A model generated the notes under the pieces. That model searched no databases. It was not told the DNA's origin and was given only the letters and a program-made list of their open reading frames with translations. Made by a program: the position numbers and the translations under genes. From assembly GCF_014168815.1 (NCBI RefSeq), contig NZ_AP021972.1, positions 1,612,001 through 1,676,000 of the forward strand: a DNA stretch of 64,000 nucleotides. The letters run 5' to 3'. Positions 1 to 8,992 of this stretch are shown here, in pieces. This DNA comes from Klebsiella sp. WP3-W18-ESBL-02 (GTDB lineage: Bacteria; Pseudomonadota; Gammaproteobacteria; Enterobacterales; Enterobacteriaceae). The stretch's first letter is position 1. Every line of letters begins with the position of its first letter.

Positions 1-30
1 ATCGATTCAGTAAGTGAGTTGCGCGGATGA
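1..30 (+). CDS. nuoK: NADH-quinone oxidoreductase subunit K, 3' end only
   Basis: Only the last nine codons and the stop are in the window. They read IDSVSELRG, which matches the C-terminus of enterobacterial NuoK, a small membrane subunit of complex I. The stop codon overlaps the nuoL start as ATGA (27-30), so the two genes are translationally coupled. The rest of the gene lies upstream of the window. Confidence 0.85.
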   Translation: MDSVSELRG

Positions 31-1868
31 ACATGCTTGCCTTAACCATTATTTTGCCATTGATTGGCTTTGTGCTGCTGGCTTTCTCCCGCGGGCGCTG
101 GTCGGAAAACCTCTCCGCCACCGTTGGCGTCGGGTCGATTGGCCTGGCCGCGCTGGTGACCGCCTTTGTCGGGGTAGACTTCTTTGCCAACGGCAAGCAG
201 GCGTTCAGCCTGCCGCTGTGGACGTGGATGTCCGTCGGCGACTTTAACATTGGCTTCAGCCTGGTGCTGGACGGCCTGTCGCTGACCATGCTTTCCGTGG
301 TTACCGGCGTGGGCTTCCTGATCCACATGTTCGCCTCCTGGTATATGCGCGGTGAAGAGGGCTACTCCCGCTTCTTCGCCTACACCAACCTGTTTATCGC
401 CAGCATGGTTGTCCTGGTGCTGTCCGATAACCTGCTGCTGATGTACTTAGGCTGGGAAGGCGTGGGCCTGTGCTCCTATCTGCTGATCGGTTTCTACTAC
501 ACCGATCCGAAGAACGGCGCTGCGGCGATGAAAGCCTTCGTTGTCACCCGCGTCGGTGACGTCTTCCTGGCGTTCGCGCTGTTCATTCTCTACAACGAGC
601 TGGGCACGCTGAACTTCCGCGAAATGGTTGAACTGGCGCCGGCGCACTTTGCCGCAGGCAACGACATGCTGATGTGGGCAACCCTGATGCTGCTGGGCGG
701 TGCGGTCGGTAAATCCGCGCAGCTGCCGCTGCAGACCTGGCTTGCGGATGCGATGGCGGGCCCAACGCCGGTTTCTGCGCTGATCCACGCAGCGACCATG
801 GTGACCGCGGGCGTGTACCTGATTGCCCGTACTCACGGTCTGTTCCTGCTGACGCCGGAAGTGCTGCATCTGGTCGGGATTGTCGGGGCGATTACCCTGG
901 TGCTGGCGGGCTTTGCCGCGCTGGTGCAGACCGATATCAAACGCGTGCTGGCCTACTCCACCATGAGCCAGATTGGCTACATGTTCCTGGCGCTTGGCGT
1001 ACAGGCGTGGGATGCGGCGATTTTCCATCTGATGACTCACGCGTTCTTCAAAGCGCTACTGTTCCTGGCGTCCGGCTCGGTGATTCTGGCCTGCCATCAC
1101 GAACAGAACATCTTCAAGATGGGTGGCCTGCGTAAGTCGATTCCGCTGGTGTATGCCTGCTTCCTGGTCGGTGGTGCCGCGCTCTCCGCGCTGCCGCTGA
1201 TTACCGCGGGCTTCTTCAGTAAAGACGAAATCCTCGCCGGTGCGATGGCCAACGGTCATATCAATCTGATGGTTGCGGGCCTGGTCGGTGCATTCATGAC
1301 CTCGCTCTATACCTTCCGTATGATCTTCATCGTCTTCCACGGTAAAGAGCAGATCCACGCGCACGCAGGGAAGGGGATTACCCATCATCTGCCGCTGATT
1401 GTGCTGATGATCCTGTCGACCTTTATTGGCGCACTGATTGTGCCGCCGCTGCACGGCGTATTGCCGGCCACGACCGAGCTGGAACATGGCCGCGTGCTGA
1501 CGCTGGAAATCACCTCCGGCGTGGTGGCGATTGCCGGTATCCTGATTGCCGCATGGCTGTGGCTGGGCCAACGTAGCCTGGTCACCGCGATTGCCAACAG
1601 CGCGCCGGGCCGTCTGTTGGGCACCTGGTGGTACAACGCCTGGGGCTTTGACTGGTTGTACGACAAAGTGTTTGTGAAACCGTTCCTGGGCATCGCCTGG
1701 CTGCTGAAGAGTGACCCGCTGAATGCGCTGATGAACATTCCGGCCATCCTTTCTCGCCTGGCGGGTAAAGGTCTGGTGCTGAGTGCGAACGGCTATCTGC
1801 GCTGGTATGTCGCGTCAATGAGCATTGGTGCCGTCGTGGTGCTGGCGCTGTTGATGGTGTTGCGTTAA
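27..1868 (+). CDS. nuoL: NADH-quinone oxidoreductase subunit L (proton-pumping antiporter-like)
   Basis: This is the distal membrane subunit of complex I, which couples quinone reduction by NADH to proton translocation across the inner membrane. The 613 residues match the E. coli NuoL length. It is a polytopic membrane protein with the Mrp-antiporter core, seen in the conserved stretches LLMYLGWEGVGLCSYLLIGF and LPLQTWLADAMAGPTPVSAL and a later HLMTHAFFKALLF segment. The C-terminal part should form the long amphipathic lateral helix typical of the subunit. The start overlaps the nuoK stop, and nuoM and nuoN follow in the same operon. Confidence 0.97.
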   Translation: MNMLALTIILPLIGFVLLAFSRGRWSENLSATVGVGSIGLAALVTAFVGVDFFANGKQAFSLPLWTWMSVGDFNIGFSLVLDGLSLTMLSVVTGVGFLIHMFASWYMRGEEGYSRFFAYTNLFIASMVVLVLSDNLLLMYLGWEGVGLCSYLLIGFYYTDPKNGAAAMKAFVVTRVGDVFLAFALFILYNELGTLNFREMVELAPAHFAAGNDMLMWATLMLLGGAVGKSAQLPLQTWLADAMAGPTPVSALIHAATMVTAGVYLIARTHGLFLLTPEVLHLVGIVGAITLVLAGFAALVQTDIKRVLAYSTMSQIGYMFLALGVQAWDAAIFHLMTHAFFKALLFLASGSVILACHHEQNIFKMGGLRKSIPLVYACFLVGGAALSALPLITAGFFSKDEILAGAMANGHINLMVAGLVGAFMTSLYTFRMIFIVFHGKEQIHAHAGKGITHHLPLIVLMILSTFIGALIVPPLHGVLPATTELEHGRVLTLEITSGVVAIAGILIAAWLWLGQRSLVTAIANSAPGRLLGTWWYNAWGFDWLYDKVFVKPFLGIAWLLKSDPLNALMNIPAILSRLAGKGLVLSANGYLRWYVASMSIGAVVVLALLMVLR

Positions 1869-1874
1869 TTCGTT

Positions 1875-1942
1875 GGGGAGGATTTTCCTCCCCATGAAAA
1901 TGTCGTGCTGTTTTCCTGTTCCGGCGGGCGATGCGCTACCGG
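1875..1942 (+). repeat. intra-operon hairpin plus REP-like sequence between nuoL and nuoM
   Basis: The nuoL-nuoM gap holds a perfect 8-bp stem (GGGGAGGA at 1875-1882, TCCTCCCC at 1886-1893, loop TTT) with no following T-run. A REP-like stretch comes next, with CCGG at 1921-1924 and again at 1939-1942 around GCGATGCGCTA. Such elements inside operons usually affect mRNA stability rather than end transcription; that role is inferred here. Confidence 0.5.
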
Positions 1943-1968
1943 ATAGATGAATAAGGAAATGAACTGCC

Positions 1969-3498
1969 ATGTTATTACCCTGGCTAATACTGATTCCCTT
2001 TATCGGCGGTTTTCTCTGCTGGCAGACCGAACGCTTCGGCGTGAAGATGCCGCGCTGGATTGCGCTGGTCACCATGGGACTGACGCTCGCGCTTGGCCTG
2101 CAGCTGTGGCTGCAGGGCGGCTACTCACTCACGCAATCCGCCGGTCTGCCGCAGTGGCAGTCTGAGTTTATTCTGCCGTGGATCCCGCGCTTTGGCATTA
2201 CTATCCATCTGGCTATCGACGGTCTGTCGCTGCTGATGGTGGTGCTGACCGGCCTGCTCGGCGTGCTGGCGGTGCTCTGTTCCTGGCGCGAAATCGAAAA
2301 ATACCAGGGCTTCTTCCACCTCAACCTGATGTGGATCCTGGGCGGCGTAATCGGCGTGTTCCTCGCCATCGACATGTTCCTGTTCTTCTTCTTCTGGGAG
2401 ATGATGCTGGTGCCGATGTACTTCCTGATCGCGCTGTGGGGGCATAAAGCCTCTGACGGTAAAACGCGTATCACGGCGGCCACCAAGTTCTTCATCTATA
2501 CCCAAGCGAGCGGTCTGGTGATGCTGATTGCCATCCTGGCGCTGGTGTTCGTGCACCATAACGCGACCGGCGTGTGGACCTTCAACTATCAGGACCTGCT
2601 GAAAACCCCAATGTCGCACGGCGTGGAATACCTGCTGATGCTCGGCTTCTTCATCGCCTTCGCGGTGAAAATGCCGGTTGTGCCGCTGCACGGCTGGCTG
2701 CCGGACGCGCACTCTCAGGCACCGACCGCGGGTTCCGTTGACCTGGCGGGGATTCTGCTGAAAACCGCGGCCTACGGTCTGCTGCGCTTTGCGCTGCCGC
2801 TGTTCCCGAACGCCTCCGCCGAGTTCGCGCCTATCGCGATGTGGCTGGGTGTGATCGGTATCTTCTACGGCGCGTGGATGGCGTTTACCCAGTACGACAT
2901 TAAACGCCTGATTGCCTACACCTCCGTTTCCCACATGGGCTTCGTACTGATTGCTATCTATACCGGTAGCCAGCTGGCGTACCAGGGGGCGGTGATTCAG
3001 ATGATCGCGCACGGGCTGTCTGCGGCCGGTCTGTTCATTCTGTGCGGCCAGCTGTACGAACGTCTGCATACCCGCGACATGCGCCAGATGGGCGGCCTGT
3101 GGGGCAAAATTAAGTGGCTGCCGGCGCTGTCGATGTTCTTCGCGGTGGCGACGCTGGGGATGCCGGGTACCGGTAACTTCGTCGGTGAATTTATGATCCT
3201 GTTCGGCAGCTACCATGTCGTGCCGGTGATTACGGTGATTTCTACCTTCGGTCTGGTGTTTGCCTCCGTGTACTCGCTGGCGATGCTGCACCGGGCATAC
3301 TTCGGCAAAGCGAAGAGCGAAATCGCGGCAAAAGAGCTGCCAGGGATGTCGCTGCGCGAGCTGTTTATCGTTCTGTTACTGGTCGTGCTTCTGGTTCTGC
3401 TGGGCTTCTACCCGCAGCCTATTCTGGACACGTCACATTCTGCGATGAGCAACATCCAGCAGTGGTTTGTTAATTCTGTTTCAACTACAAGGCCGTAA
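1969..3498 (+). CDS. nuoM: NADH-quinone oxidoreductase subunit M (proton-pumping antiporter-like)
   Basis: This is a 509-residue membrane subunit of complex I, the normal length for E. coli NuoM. It forms one of the three antiporter-like proton channels. The family signature is seen in FFFWEMMLVPMYFLIALWG, in VVPLHGWLPDAHSQAPTAGS and in a FTQYDIKRLIAYTSVSHMGF stretch that carries a conserved charged residue of the half-channel. The start was chosen at ATG 1969, giving the usual MLLPWL N-terminus. A 100-bp gap separates it from nuoL and only 6 bp separate it from nuoN. Confidence 0.97.
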   Translation: MLLPWLILIPFIGGFLCWQTERFGVKMPRWIALVTMGLTLALGLQLWLQGGYSLTQSAGLPQWQSEFILPWIPRFGITIHLAIDGLSLLMVVLTGLLGVLAVLCSWREIEKYQGFFHLNLMWILGGVIGVFLAIDMFLFFFFWEMMLVPMYFLIALWGHKASDGKTRITAATKFFIYTQASGLVMLIAILALVFVHHNATGVWTFNYQDLLKTPMSHGVEYLLMLGFFIAFAVKMPVVPLHGWLPDAHSQAPTAGSVDLAGILLKTAAYGLLRFALPLFPNASAEFAPIAMWLGVIGIFYGAWMAFTQYDIKRLIAYTSVSHMGFVLIAIYTGSQLAYQGAVIQMIAHGLSAAGLFILCGQLYERLHTRDMRQMGGLWGKIKWLPALSMFFAVATLGMPGTGNFVGEFMILFGSYHVVPVITVISTFGLVFASVYSLAMLHRAYFGKAKSEIAAKELPGMSLRELFIVLLLVVLLVLLGFYPQPILDTSHSAMSNIQQWFVNSVSTTRP

Positions 3499-3504
3499 TT
3501 CGCC

Positions 3505-4962
3505 ATGACAATAACTCCACAACAACTGATCGCGCTGTTACCGCTGCTGATCGTCGGCTTGACGGTGGTGGTTGTGATGCTCTCCATTGCGTGGCGACGC
3601 AATCACTTCCTCAATGCCACGCTGTCGGTCATTGGGCTTAACGCCGCGCTGGTTTCGCTCTGGTTTGTTGGCCAGGCGGGCGCCATGGACGTCACGCCGC
3701 TGATGCGCGTTGACGGTTACGCAATGCTCTACACCGGGCTGGTGCTGCTGGCGAGCCTTGCCACCTGTACGTTCGCTTATCCGTGGCTTGAGGGCTATAC
3801 CGATAACAAGGAAGAGTTCTACCTGCTGGTGCTGATTGCCGCGCTCGGCGGCATTCTGCTGGCGAACGCCAACCACCTGGCGGCGCTGTTCCTCGGTATT
3901 GAGCTGATTTCACTGCCGCTGTTCGGCCTGATTGGCTATGCCTTCCGACAGAAGCGTTCTCTGGAAGCGAGCATCAAGTACACCATTCTGTCAGCGGCGG
4001 CTTCGTCCTTCCTGCTGTTCGGTATGGCGCTGCTGTACGCGCAGTCTGGCGATCTCTCCTTCCTGGCGCTCGGCAAGAGCCTCAGTGATAACATGCTGCA
4101 CGAACCGCTGCTGCTGGCGGGGCTGGGCATGATGATCGTGGGCCTGGGCTTCAAGCTCTCGCTGGTGCCGTTCCACCTGTGGACGCCGGACGTCTATCAG
4201 GGTGCCCCTGCGCCGGTGTCAACCTTCCTGGCAACCGCCAGCAAGATTGCCATTTTTGGCGTGGTGATGCGTCTGTTCCTGTACGCCCCGGTCGGCGACA
4301 GCGAAGCGGTACGCGTGGTGCTGGGCCTGATTGCCTTCGCTTCCATCATCTTCGGTAACCTGATGGCGCTCAGCCAGACCAACATCAAGCGTCTGCTCGG
4401 CTACTCGTCTATCTCTCACCTCGGCTACCTGCTGGTGGCGCTGATTGCGCTGCACAGCGGCGAGATGTCGATGGAAACTGTAGGCGTGTATCTGGCCGGT
4501 TATCTGTTCAGCAGCCTCGGCGCTTTCGGCGTGGTGAGCCTGATGTCCAGCCCGTACCGTGGCCCGGATGCTGACTCGCTGTACTCCTACCGTGGCCTGT
4601 TCTGGAATCGCCCGATTCTGGCGGCGGTGATGACGGTGATGATGCTGTCGCTGGCCGGTATTCCGATGACCCTTGGCTTTATCGGTAAGTTCTACGTACT
4701 GGCCGTCGGCGTGCAGGCACACCTGTGGTGGCTGGTCGGCGCGGTAGTCGTTGGTTCCGCGATTGGCCTTTACTACTACCTGCGCGTGGCCGTCAGCCTG
4801 TATCTCAGCGCGCCGCAGCAGCCGGGCCGCGATGCGCCGTCTAACTGGCAGTACAGCGCGGGCGGTATCGTGGTGCTGATCTCCGCACTGCTGGTGCTGG
4901 TGCTGGGTATTTATCCGCAGCCGCTGATTAGCATTGTGCAGATGGCGATGCCGCTGATGTAA
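3505..4962 (+). CDS. nuoN: NADH-quinone oxidoreductase subunit N (proton-pumping antiporter-like)
   Basis: This is the last gene of the nuo operon and encodes the third antiporter-like membrane subunit of complex I. The 485 residues equal the E. coli NuoN length. Family landmarks are KYTILSAAASSFLLFGMALL, LVPFHLWTPDVYQGAPAPVS and SQTNIKRLLGYSSISHLGYL. The start at ATG 3505 lies 6 bp after the nuoM stop. A strong intrinsic terminator follows at 4985-5011, closing the operon. Confidence 0.97.
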   Translation: MTITPQQLIALLPLLIVGLTVVVVMLSIAWRRNHFLNATLSVIGLNAALVSLWFVGQAGAMDVTPLMRVDGYAMLYTGLVLLASLATCTFAYPWLEGYTDNKEEFYLLVLIAALGGILLANANHLAALFLGIELISLPLFGLIGYAFRQKRSLEASIKYTILSAAASSFLLFGMALLYAQSGDLSFLALGKSLSDNMLHEPLLLAGLGMMIVGLGFKLSLVPFHLWTPDVYQGAPAPVSTFLATASKIAIFGVVMRLFLYAPVGDSEAVRVVLGLIAFASIIFGNLMALSQTNIKRLLGYSSISHLGYLLVALIALHSGEMSMETVGVYLAGYLFSSLGAFGVVSLMSSPYRGPDADSLYSYRGLFWNRPILAAVMTVMMLSLAGIPMTLGFIGKFYVLAVGVQAHLWWLVGAVVVGSAIGLYYYLRVAVSLYLSAPQQPGRDAPSNWQYSAGGIVVLISALLVLVLGIYPQPLISIVQMAMPLM

Positions 4963-4984
4963 TGTTCCTGCTGATGATGTGAAG

Positions 4985-5011
4985 AACCGCCGATTTATCG
5001 GCGGTTTTTTT
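4985..5011 (+). terminator. intrinsic terminator of the nuo operon
   Basis: A perfect 10-bp stem (AACCGCCGAT at 4985-4994, ATCGGCGGTT at 4997-5006, two-base loop) is followed by a seven-T run. It sits 23 bp after the nuoN stop. Confidence 0.93.
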
Positions 5012-5063
5012 ATGCCTGAAAGCGTGTAGGGTATACGGCGTATGAATCTGAACGGAGCAGCGA

Positions 5064-5459
5064 ATGAGAACGCAAAAAAGGTGCCTGGGGCACATCGCCA
5101 TTGTGGTTGACGACTACGACCGCGCGATTGAGTACTACACGGACAAACTGGGGTTCACGCTGATTGAAGATACGCCGCAGCCGGGAAAACGCTGGGTGGT
5201 GGTATCACCCAACCCGGAAAGCGACTGTAACCTTTTGCTGGCGCGCGCGTCTAACGAACGGCAGCAGGGTTTTATCGGTAATCAGTGCGGCGGGAGAGTA
5301 TTTCTGTTTCTGCAGACCGATGATTTCTGGCGCGATTACCATGCGATGAAGGCCAAAGGTGTGCATTTTTGCGAAGCGCCGCGGGAGGAGGAGTATGGTA
5401 CGGTGGTGGTGTTTGAAGATCTGTATGGCAACCGCTGGGATCTGTATCAGAACGCGTAG
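5064..5459 (+). CDS. VOC (glyoxalase/bleomycin-resistance fold) family protein
   Basis: This 131-residue protein has the vicinal-oxygen-chelate fold. The N-terminal GHIAIVVDDYDRAIEYYTDK stretch is typical of the first beta-alpha-beta-beta-beta unit, and VVVFEDLYGNRWDLYQ ends the second. His and Glu residues in these segments could bind a divalent metal. The family includes glyoxalase I, dioxygenases and antibiotic-binding proteins, and nothing here fixes the substrate. The gene stands alone between the nuo terminator and a hairpin shared with the convergent mesD. A GGAG-type ribosome site precedes ATG 5064. Confidence 0.85.
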   Translation: MRTQKRCLGHIAIVVDDYDRAIEYYTDKLGFTLIEDTPQPGKRWVVVSPNPESDCNLLLARASNERQQGFIGNQCGGRVFLFLQTDDFWRDYHAMKAKGVHFCEAPREEEYGTVVVFEDLYGNRWDLYQNA

Positions 5460-5471
5460 CCTGCGTAACTG

Positions 5472-5496
5472 ACAGGCGATCCTGGCGATCGCCTGT
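5472..5496. terminator. hairpin between convergent genes (VOC gene and mesD)
   Basis: A 10-bp perfect stem (ACAGGCGATC at 5472-5481, GATCGCCTGT at 5487-5496) with a five-base loop lies between the two convergent stop codons. The T-run is poor on both sides, so it is a probable but weak bidirectional terminator. Confidence 0.55.
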
Positions 5497-5507
5497 GTCT
5501 TGTGACG

Positions 5508-6539
5508 TTATTTCGCCGTCAGTTCCCGGCGAATGATCTCCGCCCCCGCGCTGAGCGCATTCAGCTTGCCCTGGGCCACGTGGCGCGGCAGCGGTGCCAT
5601 GCCGCAGTTGGTTGATGGGTAGAGTTTATCGGCATCAACGAACTGCAGGGCTTTGCGTAGGGTATCGGCGACTTCCTCCGGCGTCTCGACGGCGTGGTTG
5701 GCGACATCAATTGCGCCGACCATCACCTTCTTGCCGCGAATCAGCGCCAGCAGATCCATCGGTACGCGGGAGTTATGGCACTCCAGCGAGATGATATCGA
5801 TATTCGATGCCTGCAGCTTCGGAAACGCTTCTTCGTATTGACGCCACTCGCTGCCCAGCGTCTTTTTCCAGTCGGTGTTGGCTTTAATGCCGTAGCCGTA
5901 GCAGATGTGCACGGCCGTTTCGCATTTCAGCCCTTCAATCGCCCGCTCTAAGGCTGCGATGCCCCAGTCGTTGACCTCATCGAAGAAAACGTTAAACGCC
6001 GGCTCGTCAAACTGGATAATATCGACGCCGGCGGCTTCCAGCTCGCGGGCTTCCTGGTTGAGGATTTTGGCAAATTCCCACGCCAGCTTTTCGCGGCTTT
6101 TGTAGTGGGCGTCGTAAAGGGTATCGATCATGGTCATCGGCCCCGGCAGCGCCCATTTTATCGGCTGCTTGGTGAGCTGACGTAAATAGCGCGCGTCATC
6201 CACGAACACCGGTTTTTTACGCTCGACGGCGCCAACCACCGTGGGCACGCTGGCGTCATAGCGATTACGAATTTTCACCACTTCGCGTTTTTCAAAATCC
6301 ACGCCGCTGAGGTGCTCAATAAACGTGGTAACAAAGTGCTGACGGGTTTGCTCGCCGTCGCTGACAATATCAATGCCCGCGCGCAGCTGGTCGTCCAGCG
6401 ATAAACGCAGCGCATCCTGTTTGCCGAGAATCAGCTCTTCGTTCTGTAATTTCCACGGCGACCACAGCGTTTCCGGCTGCGCAAGCCAGGACGGTTTCGG
6501 TAAGCTGCCAGCCGTTGAAGTCGGGAGCAATGTTTTCAT
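5508..6539 (-). CDS. mesD: core methionine synthase, folate-domain-less MetE family (MesD-type)
   Basis: This 343-residue protein has only the C-terminal catalytic barrel of cobalamin-independent methionine synthase and lacks the N-terminal folate-binding half of MetE. The zinc ligands of the family are visible: His211 and Cys213 in HICYG, Glu253 in ISLE and Cys312 in STNCGM. The QFDEPAF motif is at about residue 177. It should transfer a methyl group to homocysteine to form methionine. A DUF1852 gene lies immediately upstream in the same operon (28-bp gap). That pairing defines the MesD/MesX type of core methionine synthase, described as oxygen-requiring and folate-independent. The true methyl donor is not shown by the sequence. 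Confidence 0.8.
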   Translation of the reverse strand: MKTLLPTSTAGSLPKPSWLAQPETLWSPWKLQNEELILGKQDALRLSLDDQLRAGIDIVSDGEQTRQHFVTTFIEHLSGVDFEKREVVKIRNRYDASVPTVVGAVERKKPVFVDDARYLRQLTKQPIKWALPGPMTMIDTLYDAHYKSREKLAWEFAKILNQEARELEAAGVDIIQFDEPAFNVFFDEVNDWGIAALERAIEGLKCETAVHICYGYGIKANTDWKKTLGSEWRQYEEAFPKLQASNIDIISLECHNSRVPMDLLALIRGKKVMVGAIDVANHAVETPEEVADTLRKALQFVDADKLYPSTNCGMAPLPRHVAQGKLNALSAGAEIIRRELTAK

Positions 6540-6566
6540 AAGTAGATAACCTTTATTTTGATTAAA

Positions 6567-7538
6567 TTAACGTGCGTAGTTAGCAGACCATTGCTCAAGA
6601 ATTTTCTTGTACGGTTTAATGAAATGCTCTTCGGTAAACTTGCCCTGTTCAATCGCCAGACGGCTGCGCTCTTCCCGGTCGTAAACAATTTTGGTTAACG
6701 AATGATCCTCGTGGCTCAGGTTCGGCTGATAGTGCAGGCCTGCCGCCGAGTTGGCGTTATAAATCTCCGGGCGATAAATCTTCTGGAAGGTTTCCATGGT
6801 GGCGATGGTGCCAATCAGCTCAAGATCGCTGTAATCGCCCAGCAAATCGCCGGTAAAGAAGAAGGCCAGCGGGGCGGCGCTGTTTTTGGGCATAAAGTAG
6901 CGCACCTGCAGGCCCATCTTGCTGAAGTACGTTTCGGTTAATGACGTTCCGTGCTGCTGGTATTCGATGCCGAGCACCGGGTGCTGGTTGCCGGTACGCT
7001 GATAGGCGTTTTTGTTCGATACGCTCAGGCAGATTACCGGCGGCTTTTTAAACTGCGCGCGGTATTCTGCAGACTGCACGAAATGCTTGAAGATATTGCC
7101 GTGCAGATCGCCAAAATGTGCTGGCAGGCTAAACTGCTCGCGGTCTTTATTGTGGCCTAACAATAAGACGCTAAAGTCATAGTCGCGCACATAAGACGAG
7201 AAGTTGTTGCCGGCGAGGCCCGCAATGCGTTCGTTGGTCTTTTTATCAATAATATTGGTTTGCAGGATCTCGATTGCCGGGAAAGCGCTGCCCGCAATCT
7301 TCATTTCTACGGAAATGATATCCAGCTCGACGGCATAACGATCGCCTTGCGGATTATCCCAATGCGCTAACGTATTAAAGCGATTGTCGATCATGATTAG
7401 CGTATTGCGTAAATTCTGCTGACGGTTCTCACCCCGCGCCAGATTGGCAAAGTTGGTGGTAATGCGCGTGTTTTCTGACGGATTATAGTTTTCATCAAAA
7501 CGGCTGCGCGTAATGGCAAAGGTGAAATCTGTATTCAT
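6567..7538 (-). CDS. mesX: DUF1852 protein, MesX-type partner of core methionine synthase
   Basis: This 323-residue protein starts MNTDFTFAITRSRFDENYNP, typical of the DUF1852 family. It has no signal peptide or membrane segment and should be cytoplasmic. DUF1852 genes are regularly found directly next to a core MetE gene. The family was named MesX after genetic evidence that it is needed for methionine synthesis by MesD in aerobic bacteria. The biochemical role of MesX is not settled. Here it is the first gene of the two-gene operon mesX-mesD. A MetR-like inverted repeat lies in its upstream region at 7581-7593. Confidence 0.8.
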   Translation of the reverse strand: MNTDFTFAITRSRFDENYNPSENTRITTNFANLARGENRQQNLRNTLIMIDNRFNTLAHWDNPQGDRYAVELDIISVEMKIAGSAFPAIEILQTNIIDKKTNERIAGLAGNNFSSYVRDYDFSVLLLGHNKDREQFSLPAHFGDLHGNIFKHFVQSAEYRAQFKKPPVICLSVSNKNAYQRTGNQHPVLGIEYQQHGTSLTETYFSKMGLQVRYFMPKNSAAPLAFFFTGDLLGDYSDLELIGTIATMETFQKIYRPEIYNANSAAGLHYQPNLSHEDHSLTKIVYDREERSRLAIEQGKFTEEHFIKPYKKILEQWSANYAR

Positions 7539-7573
7539 AGCGACGTTGCATCCTGAGTTCTGACGTGAAAACT

Positions 7574-7602
7574 GAGCCTGTGAACCGTTTTCATGTTGTC
7601 AA
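7574..7602 (-). promoter_or_regulatory. possible mesXD promoter with MetR-like site
   Basis: Read on the minus strand, a perfect -35 hexamer TTGACA (7602-7597) lies about 60 bp before the mesX start, but the -10 at 17-bp spacing (7579-7574) is poor. Between them, TGAACCGTTTTCA at 7581-7593 fits the TGAA-N5-TTCA pattern bound by MetR, the homocysteine-responsive activator of methionine genes. MetR control is inferred from the motif and gene context only. Confidence 0.4.
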
Positions 7603-7767
7603 TAAGTTAACATGGTGTAATTTATGCCAGAGCCGTACGGGGAGAGAAAGCGAGTTAATTTCATTGAACATGAGCTATTTTCATGTTGCGTCGGTGATGC
7701 GCTAACCTGGTAAATCGGGGCAAACGCACCTATAGTCGACAAAGATTTCCCGCAACAGGACGCACCA

Positions 7768-8877
7768 ATGCGATTTAACGGCTTGACCAAAGGCTTTTTC
7801 ATTTTCATTCTGGCCCTCGTTACCTGGGCATTTTTCGATATCCTTTCACCTTATTTCTCCGCCATTTTGTGGGCGGCTATCCTTACCGTGGTGTTTAACC
7901 CGGTGAAAAATAAGCTGCGCAGCATGATGGGCGATCGCAATGGCCTGGCGTCGCTGGTGACCATTGTGATCATCTGCCTGATTGTCTTTATCCCGCTGAT
8001 GGCCATTCTGTCGTCGCTGGCGCTGGAGCTGAACGTGGTGTACACCAAGCTTCAGCAAAACAACGCGCGGTTCCCGGAGACGATCGCCAGTATTTTCTCG
8101 CATCTGCCGCGCTGGGCGAGGGGCTTCCTGGTCGAACACAACCTGGATAATGTGGCGCAGATCCAGAAAAAATTGTCCGAATTGGCCCTGCAGGGCGGGC
8201 AGTATCTTGCCGGCAGCGCGTTTCTGATTGGTAAGGGGACGTTCGGTTTCGCCATCAGCTTCGGTATCATGCTCTATCTGCTGTTCTTCCTGCTCAAAGA
8301 TGGCCCGTATCTGGTGACCCGCATTCTGGATTCACTGCCGCTGACCGATTTCGTGAAGCAGCACCTGTTTGCCAAATTTGTTGGCGTGACGCGGGCCACG
8401 GTCAAGGGCACGGCGGTAGTTGCGGTGGTGCAGGGGACGCTCGGCGGTATCGCCTTTGCCATTGTTGATATCGACGGCAGCGTTCTGTGGGGCGCGCTGA
8501 TGGCGTTTCTCTCGCTGGTGCCTGCCGTTGGATCGGCCATTATCTGGGTGCCCGCGGCTATCTTCCTGTTCTCCACGGGGCAGCTTTGGCAGGGGCTGTT
8601 TATCGTTGGCTTCTTCGTGATTATTGTCGGGCTGGTGGACAATATTCTTCGCCCGCTGCTGGTGGGCAAAGATACCAAAATGCCGGATTACCTGATTCTT
8701 ATCACCACCATCGGCGGTATGGAAATCTACGGTATTAACGGTTTTGTGATTGGGCCGCTGATTGCCGCGCTGTTCCTCGCCTGCTGGAACCTGTTTTCCG
8801 GGCGCGACCACGCGGGCAACGTTGAAGGTCTGGACGAAGAGTTTATTGCGGAAGGCAAAAATCCCCCGGAAGCATAA
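7768..8877 (+). CDS. ydiK: AI-2E family transporter, YdiK-like
   Basis: This 369-residue inner-membrane protein belongs to the AI-2E transporter (UPF0118) family and has about eight predicted hydrophobic segments. The N-terminus MRFNGLTKGFFIFILALVTW and the ending rich in acidic residues resemble E. coli YdiK. The family is named for the TqsA autoinducer-2 exporter, but most members have unknown substrates. A TATAGT -10-like hexamer is at 7731-7736, and next to it GGGCAAACGCACC resembles half a PurR site; both are weak. The gene is monocistronic, ending at the terminator at 8893-8916. Confidence 0.8.
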   Translation: MRFNGLTKGFFIFILALVTWAFFDILSPYFSAILWAAILTVVFNPVKNKLRSMMGDRNGLASLVTIVIICLIVFIPLMAILSSLALELNVVYTKLQQNNARFPETIASIFSHLPRWARGFLVEHNLDNVAQIQKKLSELALQGGQYLAGSAFLIGKGTFGFAISFGIMLYLLFFLLKDGPYLVTRILDSLPLTDFVKQHLFAKFVGVTRATVKGTAVVAVVQGTLGGIAFAIVDIDGSVLWGALMAFLSLVPAVGSAIIWVPAAIFLFSTGQLWQGLFIVGFFVIIVGLVDNILRPLLVGKDTKMPDYLILITTIGGMEIYGINGFVIGPLIAALFLACWNLFSGRDHAGNVEGLDEEFIAEGKNPPEA

Positions 8878-8892
8878 TGGGATGACGATAAC

Positions 8893-8916
8893 AAAAGCGG
8901 CTATGGCCGCTTTTTT
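8893..8916 (+). terminator. intrinsic terminator after ydiK
   Basis: A 9-bp perfect stem (AAAAGCGGC at 8893-8901, GCCGCTTTT at 8906-8914) with a four-base loop runs into six Ts. Confidence 0.93.
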
Positions 8917-8917
8917 A

Positions 8918-8948
8918 TTGCCACGTGAAAATGGGCGTTTCCTATAAT
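8918..8948 (+). promoter_or_regulatory. possible sigma-70 promoter of the GGDEF gene
   Basis: A perfect -10 TATAAT is at 8943-8948, and a TTGCCA -35-like hexamer is at 8918-8923 with a rather long 19-bp spacer. The site lies 45 bp before the GTG start at 8993. Confidence 0.45.
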
Positions 8949-8992
8949 TTCAATGATGCTAATTCATTATTCGTCGCAGAAGGAACCCTCCG

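Noticed and set aside
2125..3291. 388-codon open frame on the minus strand
   Set aside because: It is antisense to nuoM, has His/Gln/Arg-rich composition typical of shadow frames in GC-rich genes and matches no family.
7715..7730. PurR-type operator before ydiK
   Set aside because: Only one half (GCAAACG) matches; the other half is not recognisable, so it was not listed as a site.
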